The notes below the pieces were generated by a model. The model was given only the letters and a program-made list of their open reading frames with translations, searched no databases and was not told where the DNA came from. Below, piece after piece: positions 43,482-54,488 of a DNA stretch of 64,000 bases. How positions within the stretch are numbered: the first letter of the stretch is position 1; each line of letters starts with the position of its first letter. The translations under genes were made by a program, and so were the position numbers. Origin of the DNA: Cladocopium goreaui (Eukaryota; Sar; Dinophyceae; Suessiales; Symbiodiniaceae); assembly GCA_947184155.2 (NCBI GenBank), contig CAMXCT020001391.1:495626-559625 (forward strand), read 5' to 3'.

Positions 43482-45441
43482 GTTGCCATTGCTTTCCTCC
43501 AAGTCGGTGGGCTTCAGTGAGGATATCTCAAAGGCGTGCCGAGAGTATCATCCTGCCTTGGGAATGTGGTGATGGGTACAATGAAAAGCTATGGTTGATG
43601 GTCTATGGTTTATGGATGTTTATGGTCTAACTAACATTGTGGTAAACTAACATTATGGTTGATGGTCTATGGTTCCCCTCTGGTAAACTAACATTATGGT
43701 TGATGGTCTATGGTTTACTGGTTGGTGGTTTGGAACATGATTTGTTTTATGAATTTCCGTATATTGGGAATGTCATCATCCCAACTGACGAACTCATATT
43801 TTTCAGAGGTGTTGAAACCACCAACCAGATGATATATCTATGATAATTGGTAGATCTCACCCATATCAAAGCCCATCTACCCTCTGGCAAACCAACAGTT
43901 TTTGCCATGGAAAATCATCATCCTTAATAGGTAAATCAACTATAAATGGGCCATGTTCATTGCTATGTTAAATTACCAGAGGGTATATAATGTGGTAAAG
44001 CCAGTGCCATAAATCTACCATTTGGGGATGGTTTATACCATCCAAAAATGCTAATTTTGGGGATGGTTTGTTATTGGCTTTTCCACATTACACCAAAAAA
44101 ACATGGGAGAATCCCAGAATGTTGGGAACTTACGATCACCAAAGTTGTTGAATAATTACTTGTAGTTACTAAGTTGCCAAGTACCATGGAAGTGCTGAAA
44201 AATCTCAAACCATGGGTTTGGTCATAGTTTTTAACAAAATGATGCTCCGCACATGGAGGATAGCATTTTGATACTTTATGTTGTTTCTCCTTGGATGATG
44301 ATGTTCACAGCACCAATGCCTTCTGGGGTATTGCTGTTTGGACCTTTGCAGTAACAGGAGCTGCTTTCCCGGGCAAGCTCCTGCCAATCATCGGGTGTTC
44401 CACCAGGGTAAAGTTGTTTCAACTGATGGACTACAAAGAAATCTCAAGTATAAACTACAGTACGCGCCCCCCTAGTTATGTTTGTTGGTTCAATTTCAAC
44501 CCATTATATAACTAGCTTTATATATCCACCACAAACCATAGAATTGCCTAGTTATACACCAGCTTAGCTATCATAAATCAGCTATAAATTCCATGAAATC
44601 CCCGTTTTGGTTGTTTAAATCACCATTTTCCACCACAAATAGTGGTGGTTGGGAGCCTATCGGAGCTTTGCTTGTACTATTTTGGATCACCATGTTCCCT
44701 ATCAGCCATGGGGAGCCGGAGCTACAATCAGAGTCTCCCCAGACATGGGAGCCAGTTGTGGCCCAACGAACAGTTATACCCTCTGGTAATTTAACATAGC
44801 TCTTGAAAATGCAATATTTTTACTGGGAGAATCAACTATTTCGACTGGGCCATTTTCAATAGTAACAAATTACCAGAGGGTAAATGGAATGAAGTTTAAC
44901 CTCCTATAACTAGTTGGTTATAAATTATAAATCATGATTTCTAAGTCCATACAAATACCTGTTCGTTGGGCCATAACTGTAGACCCAACTTGCCAATCTT
45001 GCCATTTGAAGGGGGAACATGAGAATCAACCCTTATTTTTTTCGGGGAGGGTACCCTATTCTCAGACAAACCCGAATCAGTTCTACAAAGTGGTTCCCCT
45101 GATTTTCTACTTTGTGAAGTTGCTTTGTAGCTATAGATTAACTATGGTTCATGGTCATATCTAATTAATTCTATATAATATTATATAATTATTTATAGTC
45201 TAATTCATTCTATATTAACTATGGTTCATGGTTATATCCAATTAGTTCTATATTTATTTTATTGGTTATATCCAATTCGTTCTATATTTATTTTATTGGT
45301 CATATCCAATTAGTTCTATACATTTATATCTATAGTTGAGCTTTATACCCCAACTCAGCCAGGTCCGGGGCATGTTGGAGGAGAAGCATCCGACGCCCGC
45401 CACCGGAGCTGGGAAACCAACGCACTGGGGATAGGGCTACA
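43482..45441 (+). CDS. Unidentified gene, five phase-consistent exons, probable membrane segment
   Basis: Exons 43482-43568, 44311-44407, 44643-44754, 44983 to about 45050, and 45359-45441 join in one frame. Segments are SKSVGFSEDISKACREYHPA, FWGIAVWTFAVTGAAFPGKL (hydrophobic, possibly membrane-spanning), AYRSFACTILDHHVPYQPWG, GATIRVSPDMGA joined to NPTCQSCHLKGEHENQP (C-x2-C with H, possibly metal-binding), and PGPGHVGGEASDARHRSWET. Two donors (A|GTTGTG at 44754 and 45441) lie at left ends of D elements, and one acceptor (CTGTAG at 44982) at a D right end. Function unknown. The phase chain was built by hand, so single boundaries may be wrong. Confidence 0.45.
43718..43828 (+). mobile_element. 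MITE family B copy
   Basis: CTGGTTGGTGGTTTGGAACA to GAAACCACCAACCAG. The preceding 43590-43715 holds repeats of TTATGGTTGATGGTCTATGG. Confidence 0.95.
43878..43985. mobile_element. MITE family A copy
   Basis: TACCCTCTGGCAAACCAACA to GTTAAATTACCAGAGGGTA. Confidence 0.9.
44465..44580. mobile_element. MITE family C copy, decayed
   Basis: CCCCCCTAGTTATGTTTGTT to CCAGCTTAGCTATCATAAAT. It lies in the intron 44408-44642. Confidence 0.55.
44755..44982. mobile_element. MITE family D copy with nested family A (44777-44882), coinciding with an intron
   Basis: D left end GTTGTGGCCCAACGAACAGT is split by a complete A element and ends GTTCGTTGGGCCATAACTGT followed by AG. The candidate intron runs from the first to the last base of this composite. 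Confidence 0.85.
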
Positions 45442-45755
45442 GTTGTGGCCCAACCAACAGTTACCCTCTGGTAAACTGTTACAAAAAAACGGTGGAACAT
45501 CACCATGTTTAATGGGTAAATCAACTATTTGTGTGGCCATGTTCAATAGCTAGGTTATATCACTGTTCTGATTGGTGGTTTGGAACATGAATTTTATGAC
45601 TTTCCATATGTTGGGAATGTCATCATCCCAACTGACGTTCATATTTTTCAGAGGGGTTGAAGCCACCAACCAGATGAAAGTACAACTCTTACTTAAGGTA
45701 TTAATTATAGGAGTGATAAACCCATTTATAACTGTTAAGAGTCATAACTAACTGT
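45442..45755. mobile_element. MITE family D copy with nested A and B copies
   Basis: D left end GTTGTGGCCCAACCAACAGT, then a truncated A (45472-45560), then a complete B (45568-45673), then the D right half (GTGATAAACCCATTTATAAC to AACTAACTGTA). Confidence 0.8.
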
Positions 45756-45802
45756 AAAATATAGTCACATGTATAGCAGCGAGAGTAGCTTTTGACCCAC
45801 AG

Positions 45803-45850
45803 CTGTATTTGGTTGGATCAAATATCCCAAGAAGAATCCTAACTTGTCAG
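45803..45850 (+). CDS. Short exon, unidentified
   Basis: Between GACCCACAG and GTTAGT. Frame LYLVGSNIPRRILTCQ is fully open. It is not phase-linked to the preceding exon, so a missing exon or another frame is possible. Confidence 0.35.
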
Positions 45851-46005
45851 GTTAGTGAAATATTATTTACCTAGATGTGATGGATTTAACCAACCAAAAT
45901 GGGGTTTTAATATGATCTAATGAGATCTAATCGTATATTTCTTACGCTCAGAACAGTTCTGGCCGAACTGACATTTTTTAAATGTGCTCATAATCATATA
46001 TAATC

Positions 46006-46066
46006 AACGAGTTATAGGAGTTATTTCATTCCATTTCAGGCCCTGTTAGTTGGGCCATAACTGCAT
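46006..46066. mobile_element. MITE family D right half
   Basis: GAGTTATAGGAGTTATTTCA to TGTTAGTTGGGCCATAACTG. Confidence 0.75.
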
Positions 46067-46201
46067 TAGTTATATATATAATTATATATATATATATATA
46101 TATCATGCTATATCCACCAGAACTTAAGGTTATATATACAACTGTTAAACTTGGGCCATCACGGGCCATGTTTCGGACCTCATGATCGCTCTGTTTCGCA
46201 G

Positions 46202-46269
46202 CTTAGGAACTTCCGTTTGCCCAAAGGCGTGACGTCCCTCATTGTGGAGGCGCACTGCTGGGCCTGGGG
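46202..46269 (+). CDS. Exon, unidentified
   Basis: After GTTTCGCAG it reads LRNFRLPKGVTSLIVEAHCW with AW, up to TGGGG|GTTGTG. A clean, GC-rich frame. Confidence 0.45.
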
Positions 46270-46547
46270 GTTGTGTTTCAACTTAAGAATCAGATTTATA
46301 TGATAGTATTGAATATTTATAAACATTGAATACTCATATATTTAAATATTAATCATATCTTGGAATATGCTATCTAAATATATATATATATTGAACATAT
46401 TTATATTTATATAAAGATTGGTCCAACCAACATATGATGGAATATGTTGTGTTGTTATATATAGTAATTATACCATGGGAATATTAAGGAAAAACAACAT
46501 TTTTGGGGTTGCCAAAACTCTTTCACTACCAACTCATCCGAACTCTT

Positions 46548-46656
46548 CGCGCGGAGAGGTGGTGAGACCTGAAGTTCAGGTTTGCGTACCATACAGAGCC
46601 TCGGTGAGCAGAAAGGTTGAGTCACCAAAAAATGGCGAGATCTTTGTGGAGACCCT
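46548..46656 (+). CDS. Exon-like block, unidentified
   Basis: The plus frame reads GEVVRPEVQVCVPYRASVSR then KVESPKNGEIFVETL, ending CCCT|GTAGAT or at the TAG. The minus strand is also open here, so strand is not certain. Confidence 0.35.
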
Positions 46657-46942
46657 GTAGATCTTCTTGAAACATTTTTTGAACTAGACATTCATGATAA
46701 ATAAAATTATGCACATATATTATATAGTTATTGTATGTTATTCTATGTTATAGTATGTTCTTGTATATTATTGTATGTGTTTCTGTAGGTTATTGTTTGT
46801 TTGCGTTCAGACAGTTTCAGATGTTTCAATATGTTTCAATGAAAAGCTGATATCTCGACATGGAATATGCCAACCAAACCTGGCATTGCTAAGAGCTTCT
46901 TGATGGCCATAAACGCTCAGCCACATTTTGTGGGTGTACCTC

Positions 46943-46990
46943 ACAGTTATGGCCCAACTAACAGGGCCTTAAATGGAATGGAATAACACC
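46943..46990. mobile_element. MITE family D left fragment
   Basis: CAGTTATGGCCCAACTAACA followed by GGGCCTTAAATGGAATGG. Confidence 0.65.
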
Positions 46991-47039
46991 TATAGCTAGT
47001 TTTAAGTATATATATATATATTATATATATATATATAAT

Positions 47040-47960
47040 CCTCCCGGCAATATCCCATACAAAGCAAGGAGCTCGGGCTCCCAAAACAACCAAGTTTTGT
47101 ACAAGCACTTTTCTCTACAAAGCTTGGATCTCATGCTCTGACATTGATGCTAAATTAACTGTTTTTTTTCAACATAAATGAATCCTAACTTTGTAGAGGG
47201 GCCTGATGTGAAATTTGTAACCTATATCCAGCTTTGTAGAGCCAGACGCTTCTGATTTTCAATCATGTTAAACTTTGTAATCCAAAGAGATTTCATATTT
47301 TCACCGTTTGAAAATTTGTAGGGGAGTGGGTTTGTCTGCAGGAGTAAACAGGTTGAGGTTTGTAAGGTGTAGACTTGTCCTTGTTCTGTAGGTTTGAACT
47401 TCATAACTGCGTGTCACCGTTGCTGTTTTGTTCTGCTGTGAGATAAGGTTTTTCTAAATGATTTGATGAGATTTTATGATATTATGACATATATTATGAC
47501 TATGAATGAATGAATGAATGAATGAATGAAAAGAAAAGTGAAACAAAGTGAGGGAAACAAGTTAGAGATGAGCTGATGCGAGTTGTACAGAAACAATCTG
47601 AAACAATTTCAAACCAAAACCTTGGGGGCAAACGTATAAAAGAGACAAACACATGTGTGCTGCCCGCTGGCGGCGAGATTGGGATAACTTGAAAAAATGT
47701 GCAAATGTTGTGAAACCACGTGGGCTTTACAAAGCCCAAAAACAAAATACTGTAGGATTTTTGGGTTTTTGAGCTTCAAGACCTGATGCTAATTTGGCAA
47801 CTTTTTTACAACATAAATGAATCCTAACTTTGTAAAGCCTTATGTTGTGAAAGAACACCAGTCATAGGTGTACATTCCATGATGTGTCCCCTGTTTCAAC
47901 TTTGTAGAGGCTGAAACACACCTGATACTACGACATTTGCGGTTACAAAGCTCGGCTCCC
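47040..47960. other. Non-coding with dispersed CTTTGTAGA motifs
   Basis: Repeated CAACATAAATGAATCCTAAC followed by TTTGTA at 47171 and 47809, many other TACAAAGCT/CTTTGTAG words, and a GAATGAATGAAT run at 47505-47530. No exon supported. Confidence 0.5.
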
Positions 47961-48049
47961 AAGTTACCCATGGAATTCACAGGGGGACTATATATATGGG
48001 AATCGATCTTAAGGTCCTTGTAAGGAGTTTTAATTGCGAAAGCCGTGCA

Positions 48050-48130
48050 TGTTATGTTGGAAACCCTCGCGAAAGTTTTTTTCGAGCTCGCGAAAGTAAA
48101 ATTTAATTTCGCAAAAGTTTCGCGAAAGTT
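48050..48130. repeat. CGCGAAAGTT repeats
   Basis: The word GCGAAAGT or its variants occurs five to six times within 80 bp (CTCGCGAAAGT, TTCGCAAAAGT, TTCGCGAAAGT). Confidence 0.75.
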
Positions 48131-48338
48131 GGATATTATGAATCACCATAAGTACACTATATAGTTGCATAATACAATGTAATTCCTTGCACTGAATTGA
48201 TCATGACCTTTATTCCACGAACAATTTTGATAAGTTTGATTTCGGGTTGACATTGGCATCCCTTTCTAAAGAGAGGTTTGTATTGGATTGGTTTTTGTCC
48301 TCAGATTGCATTTTAGGATTGTTTCTTCATAATTTTGT

Positions 48339-48683
48339 GTGTACCAGGTTCTAGGATCTGCACGTAGAAGGGCTAGCGTTGGAGGAACACGTTTTTTGGT
48401 GATGCTTTTTTGGCAACAAAAATTGGCTACAGAAAAAAAACAACCAGAGGAGAGACAAATTCCATCCTCACCAAACGTTCAGAGCACCAAGATCGCAGCA
48501 TTCCGAAAGCAGCCAGACAACCAGGTTGGGATGATAAATGCAGCAAAGCTGGCTCGTCGCTTGCAGACGCGACGAGAGAAATGGGAAAGGATGCGTCAAA
48601 ATGCCAAAGGAAATTCAAGCTCTGACAGTTCAACATCAAACACGAGTGGTTCGAGCAGTTCGAATTCTGCTGCGAATGATTAA
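48339..48683 (+). CDS. Possible 3'-terminal exon with a basic, then serine-rich tail
   Basis: The frame contains KLARRLQTRREKWERMRQNA and a tail of Ser/Asn/Gly ending NSAAND with TAA. A second plus frame is also open (DKCSKAGSSLADATREMGKD). The first is favoured by its length and by the basic helix-like segment. The acceptor may be GTACCAG at about 48347. Function unknown. Confidence 0.3.
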   Translation: MYQVLGSARRRASVGGTRFLVMLFWQQKLATEKKQPEERQIPSSPNVQSTKIAAFRKQPDNQVGMINAAKLARRLQTRREKWERMRQNAKGNSSSDSSTSNTSGSSSSNSAAND

Positions 48684-49279
48684 CCGAGTGTGCGCAGGGT
48701 TAAAAGATGAATTTGTTGTGATACTGGGACCAGTGTGAACAGCTCACCCCTTTTCACCTTGCAGCCTCAATGCCTCCCATATATTGTTACCATCTAATTG
48801 TTTTGAAACATACCATTAAATCCTATCTTGCTATTCTCTCGGGCCATATGCTATGGTTCACATCGGTCCAGCCACCTGATGGTTCTCAGGTTACCAAGGT
48901 TTTCGTCTACTGGCAGTTATGAAGGCGACACGCGATCGGGTGATGCTGCTGTTGCCCATTGTGTGCGAAACACGCGGGTGGTATTGGGTCCACTTGTATA
49001 CTGGGCGCTGTATGGAGGTATCATTTTTTCTTGGTATCTTGAAAGTTGTGAATACATGATGGATACGGGTTCAGAACAATGGTTATGGGATGTTATGGGT
49101 AAAACCAGGGTCGTTGGTCCATACCCACCTAAAAAAATCAGCTTGAACTGCAAATTATTTTCTGCCGATTTATTGATACCCCAGTACATACCAACAGCAC
49201 CCAATATTGTGAGGTACCGAAGTTATCTAATGCCATTAATGTAGTAATTAGCTAGAAACACATTTTTTTAGTGGGAAGC

Positions 49280-49667
49280 CCAATGCCATAAACCTACGAT
49301 TTGGAAATGGTTTATAGCGCCCAGAAAAGCGCCCATGAGGATACCGTGATTTTGGAGATGGTTTATGGCAGCCAGGGTGTAGCAGATTAATGATATGTCA
49401 TGCAAGGCGGTGGTGACCCCAAAGTTACAATGGGTTTACAACCGTAGTAGCTATGCAAGTTCTATCCCGCATTTTGACCAAACAGTCACATTGGAGTTAT
49501 TTGCCTGAACTTAGCTATCATAAGTCATAAGTCAGCAATAATCCCATTAAACCACATGAATTCCACATTATGTTTTGGTTAAATCTCCATTTTCCTATGG
49601 TTAAACTATTTATCAACCAACTTAGCGATTCCGAACTGGGGCACCACGGGTTTCTGTCTCGGTTACC
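49280..49667. other. Decayed family C-related segment between exons
   Basis: AAGGCGGTGGTGACCCCAAA near 49405 and CAACTTAGCGATTCCGAACT with GGGGCACCAC near 49620-49648 resemble C ends. Confidence 0.45.
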
Positions 49668-49669
49668 AG

Positions 49670-49755
49670 GATGGTGCCTGGCTGACAGAGGATGCTGCTG
49701 ATGTCATGTCCAAGGAGCGGGATATCAAGCTGTCGCGCCATGATGTTCTTGATGT
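49670..49755 (+). CDS. Exon, unidentified
   Basis: After GGTTACCAG it reads DGAWLTEDAADVMSKERDIK then LSRHDVLDVIG. One clean frame, GC-richer than its flanks. The donor is not resolved. Confidence 0.45.
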
Positions 49756-49759
49756 TATT

Positions 49760-50298
49760 GGGAATAAACCATGAAAACAATCAGAAAAAATCGGGTCTAA
49801 CATGTTTCAAACAAATGACTGAAATGCTAGTAATTACACAATGTTTTTTGCGTTTGATTTAGGAAACATTGGGGGATGTTATGCATCTTTGATGATGTTT
49901 ATAGAAGGGAGTGATGTCAGCAAAGTGGGATTTTATTCAACCTAGCTGAGATTTTCACAATTCACAGGATTTGTTGCACCAATGAAATGTTTTTAAATAT
50001 CTTAAAATGTCATAGTCCAATCCCAGGTTTTTGGGTTCTTTGTCAGATACTTGTCGGATAAGTCAGATGGCTGAAACCCTATAAATAATGGGATAAACCA
50101 TCTATCAACTGGTGATTCGGATTTCGCTGGCCCATCCACAGTATCAACCGATCAAAACATGGTAAAACCCCACTGGGTTGCCAGGGTTGCCATGGTAAAA
50201 ACCTGAGGACTTGGGAATGGAGCGCCCAAAGCGCCTGAGTTTTGAGGCCTTAAAACCTGGAGGACACGGACCGGTGAAATCTTTGGATAGAGATGTCT
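49760..50298. other. Intronic, no gene recognised
   Basis: No element or exon could be supported. A GC-richer patch at 50200-50270 lacks splice partners. Confidence 0.4.
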
Positions 50299-50434
50299 AC
50301 TTGGTGGCGAACTAGCCGTTATGTTATATCCCTGGTTTTCTTCGTGTGATTTTTGTAGGGTAAATCTTTGTTAATCTATACTTAACTAGGGTGAATTAAC
50401 CGACTTACGATCCGTGGGATGAGCCACCAAGTAG
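50299..50434. mobile_element. MITE family E copy, diverged
   Basis: TACTTGGTGGCGAACTAGCC to CGTGGGATGAGCCACCAAGTA. Confidence 0.75.
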
Positions 50435-50439
50435 GACTT

Positions 50440-51095
50440 TAAACACGGGGATGAGTCAAAAAACTACACAAAAATTGCGGGGAAGAACATCCATAAATCC
50501 CAGCAATTTTGATGTTCGAAAGGGCACCAGGTTTTTTTTTTACCCATAGCCACATGCGAATTGATTAATTTAGCATAAATTAACCATCAAACATAGGGAC
50601 AGAATGGATAAGGTGGTTCAAGCAATGGAGACAGAATAGGGATATAGCGATATCACCAACAAAATGGATGAGGTGGTTCCCCCCACTTAACTTTTACGCT
50701 GGTTTTCAAGTGGGTGACAGTGGCGATTAGATGTCTGTTAGAGTTATACACTTAGCAAACTGGATAATTGGGTTGAAAAATGCCAACTTAGCATTAGGCG
50801 CCACATTGTAGGAGTAACATCCATATGAGTCTGCTGGATAAGTCTTTATTTTCCACTCACTCCACCATGAAAGGCAATGGAATCCACCATGTCACATTCG
50901 TTGCTGAGAGTTGCGAAAAAAGCCCAACAGGTGAATCAACTGTAAAGCACTCACTTGTGGTTGATGTCTTCATTTGATGGGAATCCCCCAAAAAACATAA
51001 AAAAACGGGGTTTGATTTTTCAGGAGGAAGAGATTGCTGTATAAAGCCAAAAATAACCGCGGCTAGTCTAATCTGGCATTCGGAACTTCATATTA
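50440..51095. other. Intronic, no gene recognised
   Basis: Includes a C right-end fragment (CAACTTAGCATTAGGCGCCA) near 50788. No exon. Confidence 0.4.
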
Positions 51096-51098
51096 GCA

Positions 51099-51277
51099 CC
51101 CTCCGGAATCAAACTTGGCAATGGAAAGTCCTTTCTTTATAGGTGATTGTCCCAGTCAAATCCAAGATATTCATTGTTATACTCCCAGTATAAATAGGAA
51201 ATCCCCCATTTAAAGATGATAGCCCCATTTAACACCACTGGATTTTCTGTTACCTCGTTTGATTACACCAGAGGGTA
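51099..51277. mobile_element. MITE family A-related element, longer variant
   Basis: ACCCTCCGGAATCAAACTTG at the left and CGTTTGATTACACCAGAGGG at the right. The CCCTCCGG left end also occurs alone at 29841, 39148 and 51449, so it defines a subfamily. Confidence 0.6.
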
Positions 51278-51504
51278 CTTATTAGTACATTACATATTAG
51301 TACTTATCCCCATGTGATCTCATTTGTAGTTCATATTCCCAGCACCGAAGATTTCCAGTGCCAGGCTGCCTTTTTGTATACTTAACATGGAGAAGAAACT
51401 AACTCTTGTTGATTCGGAATGGTGAGACTAAGAAACAAATTCCAAAGACCCTCCGGTAATCAAACATAGCAATAAGTTGAATAAAGGATTTTCACTTGTT
51501 GTTC

Positions 51505-51577
51505 GATGATGAATGATGATGATAATGATGAGGATGTTGGATGATGATGATTATGATGATGATGATGATGATGATGA
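51505..51577. repeat. GAT trinucleotide microsatellite
   Basis: GATGATGAT runs, with Asp or His repeats in translation depending on strand. Confidence 0.9.
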
Positions 51578-51777
51578 AGCCGAAGCAGCTCCAACTTGTC
51601 ACCGCTCAGACCCTTCATGTTCAGATGCTTCAGGCGAAAGAGGAAGAAGGAAACAGATTGGTAAAAAAAAACATGTGATTTCAATAATCATATATAGATA
51701 TATATATATATTTATATACATACATATACGCATGTATAATGTATAATTCAAATATATAAGTATTATTATGTATAGAT

Positions 51778-52020
51778 CTTTTCTGCTGGTCTCCTCTTGT
51801 TTGTTGTTCTGCTCTCCTCTGCTGATTTCTTCCTCTCCATTGTTCTCCTCTTTTTTGCTGTTCTGCTCTCCTCTATTGATTTCCTCCTCTGTTGTTCTTA
51901 TCTGCTCTGCTGTTCTTTTCTCCTCGGTTGTTCTCCTCTTCCCAGCTCTTCTCATTTGTTCTGCTATTCTTTTCTCCACTGTTGTGCTTATCTGCTTTGT
52001 TGTTCTGATTTGCTCTGTTT
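51778..52020. repeat. Pyrimidine-rich degenerate tandem repeat
   Basis: Built from CTGTTCTGCTCTCCTCTG-like words with TGATTTC, TTGTTCTCCTC and TTATCTGC variants. Strong strand asymmetry over about 240 bp. Confidence 0.85.
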
Positions 52021-52267
52021 GTTGATGAGAGGATTTCTTGATGAGAAGGTGTCTTGATGATAGAGTATTTTGATGGTAAGGTTTGTTTGTCAGAGGGCCA
52101 GATGGTATATATGGGGATACCGCCTGTATATTTTTTTTTGATCTGTATCACATAACAACCCCAGATCACATTACCCGTTGACTTCTTTATAATTATAGGC
52201 GAAGGCAACATGTTGATATGTTGTCGCAGTTTTTCACCTCAGAGGTACCAACCCCCCAAAAAAACAC

Positions 52268-52483
52268 AGTTATGGCCTTTAACAGTTATACATGGGCTTA
52301 TAATGATCTATAACTCTATAACCTTAGTTATAGGAGTTTGATGTCCATTTATAACCTTTTATAACTATTACCCTCTGGTAAACTAACATAACTATGGAAA
52401 ATCACCATTTTCAATGGGTACATCCATTACAAATGGGCCATTTTCAATAGCTATGTTAACTTACCAGAGGGTGCCTTAACTGC
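52268..52483. mobile_element. MITE family D copy with nested family A (52369-52473)
   Basis: D left end ACAGTTATGGCCTTTAACAG. The A element is complete (TACCCTCTGGTAAACTAACA to TTAACTTACCAGAGGGTG). The D right end is reduced to CCTTAACTGCA. Confidence 0.85.
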
Positions 52484-52526
52484 ACCAAGTCTGTTTGTAT
52501 CAAACCTCAGCCCTGAGAGATTGTAG

Positions 52527-52643
52527 GATATGGTGCGGGAGAAGCACCCACACTGAGCGATGTCATGGCAAAGGCGGAGGCTGGGCGAAGCCGAAAGAAT
52601 CAGCGGTTCAGCGGGTTTCACAAGCTTTCAATGATATCCTCTG
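52527..52643 (+). CDS. Exon ending at a family A element, possibly upstream part of the RNA-ligase-like gene
   Basis: After GATTGTAG it reads YGAGEAPTLSDVMAKAEAGR, SRKNQRFSGFHKLSMISS and ends CTCTG|GTCATG at the left end of an A element. The exon at 53558 is on the same strand, but the intervening exons were not traced, so membership is a guess. A possible exon at 52938-52974 (SWGMHLDSPLSNK) lies between. Confidence 0.4.
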
Positions 52644-52722
52644 GTCATGACTAACATAGCCATTGAAAATAACCATTTATAGTTTTTTTTTTCCCATAGT
52701 TATGTTAGTTTACCAGAGGGTA
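52635..52722. mobile_element. MITE family A copy, internally deleted
   Basis: TATCCTCTGGTCATGACTAA to AGTTTACCAGAGGGTA, only 88 bp. Confidence 0.8.
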
Positions 52723-52724
52723 TC

Positions 52725-53555
52725 TTATATAATCCAGAAATGTGATGAAATTGAAGGGTATGAATGATCCACAAATGCCTTTTTTGTGGTGTCAAAATAT
52801 GTCCAAATCATCCGGTCATCCCACGTGGTTGGCTGGAAAAACCCAAAAATACTGTAGATGATTGTCCCATCAACGTCTCTATTTATAGGCGATTTCCAAA
52901 TTGCCATCTTTAATTGCAAAAGGGTTTTTCTCAGCAGCTGGGGGATGCACCTGGACTCTCCGCTCTCCAACAAGGATTAACATCTCTTCGACTCAATATA
53001 GGCCTATACAACAGATGTTTTTTTTCCCTAAAATAGGCCTGTACCCCCAAATCATCAATTTTACCGTGGGATTTTCCATTATGAACCATCCTTCTTGGGT
53101 CCATTTTGGGACCCCCCCAACTTATAATATATATATATATATATACATAGCCAACATATCACTGGCTTGGCGTGTTTCATGTTTTTTTTGTTGCCTCCAT
53201 CTCTCAAAATGGGGACGGGACCCAAAGGACTTGAGACAATCCAAAACTGGAGGGTCGGAAAGGTATGGCCGCAAAACTATGTTGGTAGTGAAATGTACTT
53301 ACAGGAGCGGACTAGCACTTACAATATGTTTCTTCAAAACTGTTGTATTTGATGTTGATGCCAAAAAAAGGTTGAATATGCCGTAATACAGCTCCAAAAC
53401 AACATTAAAACAGAGAACTGATCAACAAAAGTGCCTGGTCTAATTTGAGAATTTCACCACAAAACAACAGACTTTTGGTCGGAGAATGTTCGCCAGAAAT
53501 TGGATCCTCACCGAGCCGAAAAATGTGGGACTACCATGGCCAGCTGGCAGCTGAA
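52725..53555. other. Intronic region with weak exon candidates
   Basis: Open frames at 52901-53386 cross AT-rich DNA and a TATATA run, so they are not taken as coding. A short exon near 52938 is possible. Confidence 0.35.
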
Positions 53556-53557
53556 AG

Positions 53558-54335
53558 GCCTATGTCATGAGCGACAACCCCCACGACCTGGAGGAGGGTT
53601 GGGTGGTGGTGATGAAGAACGGCCTGCGGCTCAAGGTGAAGACGGAGGTTGCTTGGTGACGTGGGACACCGCCAGGTGGTGTCCCAGTTAGCTAAGTTGG
53701 TTTATGACATAAAGGGCTGGTAGAAACATCATGATACATCTATAGTTACGGAGAGGTGCAATCCCTTGTCGGGCGGGGAAGAAATGTCCAGACACATGGT
53801 TGAGACAAGGCAAATGATCATGAAAAGTACAGCATCTTCAGCCCATACCTAAGGGTGGGCTTCACTAGCTCACTAGTCACTAGCCTAGTGTATCTGAACG
53901 AGAAGAGTTGATATAGATGGTCCATGGAATCAGTTTGCTGGTGGGATATATACATATATATATATACTTACAATATACATGTAAAATGTAATACATGTAT
54001 AGGCACCATATGTTGGATATTCAGTATTTATTGATATATATATATATATATATATGTATTTGTATATATAAGTATATATATATACACATATTCTTATATA
54101 CACATTCAAATCCATTATTAATTGGTTGAACCTCTATATGTTCCACCTTTGTATCGAATCCCAAAAAGAGGTGTATCACATGATCCACGGCTGGTGGTCT
54201 GGGAACATCTCCGTCAAAACGCTACGACCACTCTTCGAAGACGCGCGCATCGCAAACGTCTCCTGGGAGACGCTGCGGATGTGTTTGGTGGGCCGATGGC
54301 GAGGACGGAACAGGGCGGGGACGGTGCCCAGTTAA
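53558..54335 (+). CDS. T4 RNA ligase 1-like protein, last two exons
   Basis: Exon 53558-53647 encodes YVMSDNPHDLEEGWVVVMKN then GLRLKVKTE. EGWVVV and LKVK match nucleotidyltransferase motifs IV (EG) and V (KxK). In T4 RNA ligase 1 the same region has EGYVxVMKDG followed by KIKS and a Y-x-x-x-H segment. Donor GAG|GTTGCT and acceptor AAAGAG| join in phase to exon 54171-54335, which continues VYHMIHGWWSGNISVKTLRP, LFEDARIANVSWETLRMCLV, GRWRGRNRAGTVPS and ends in TAA. The family seals RNA ends with ATP through a lysine-adenylate. The motif I lysine exon must lie upstream and was not found. The intron holds a family C fragment and a TATATA tract. Confidence 0.6.
53673..53745. mobile_element. MITE family C left-half fragment
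   Basis: CAGGTGGTGTCCCAGTTAGC then TAAGTTGGTTTATGACA, inside the RNA-ligase-like intron. Confidence 0.65.
53940..54110. repeat. TATATA-rich tract
   Basis: Low-complexity TATATA and GTATATA runs within the same intron. Confidence 0.85.
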
Positions 54336-54488
54336 GCATCAAATCATGGGGATATGATGAATCATGGCGTTGGTGGGAGAAGAACTTGGGATAGCTTGGG
54401 ACTATGGGAAAATGAATGATTTATGATTTAACTGTCAAAAATGAGGAGATTATGGTGATACGATTGGGATAAAGGGGATAGAATGCCC

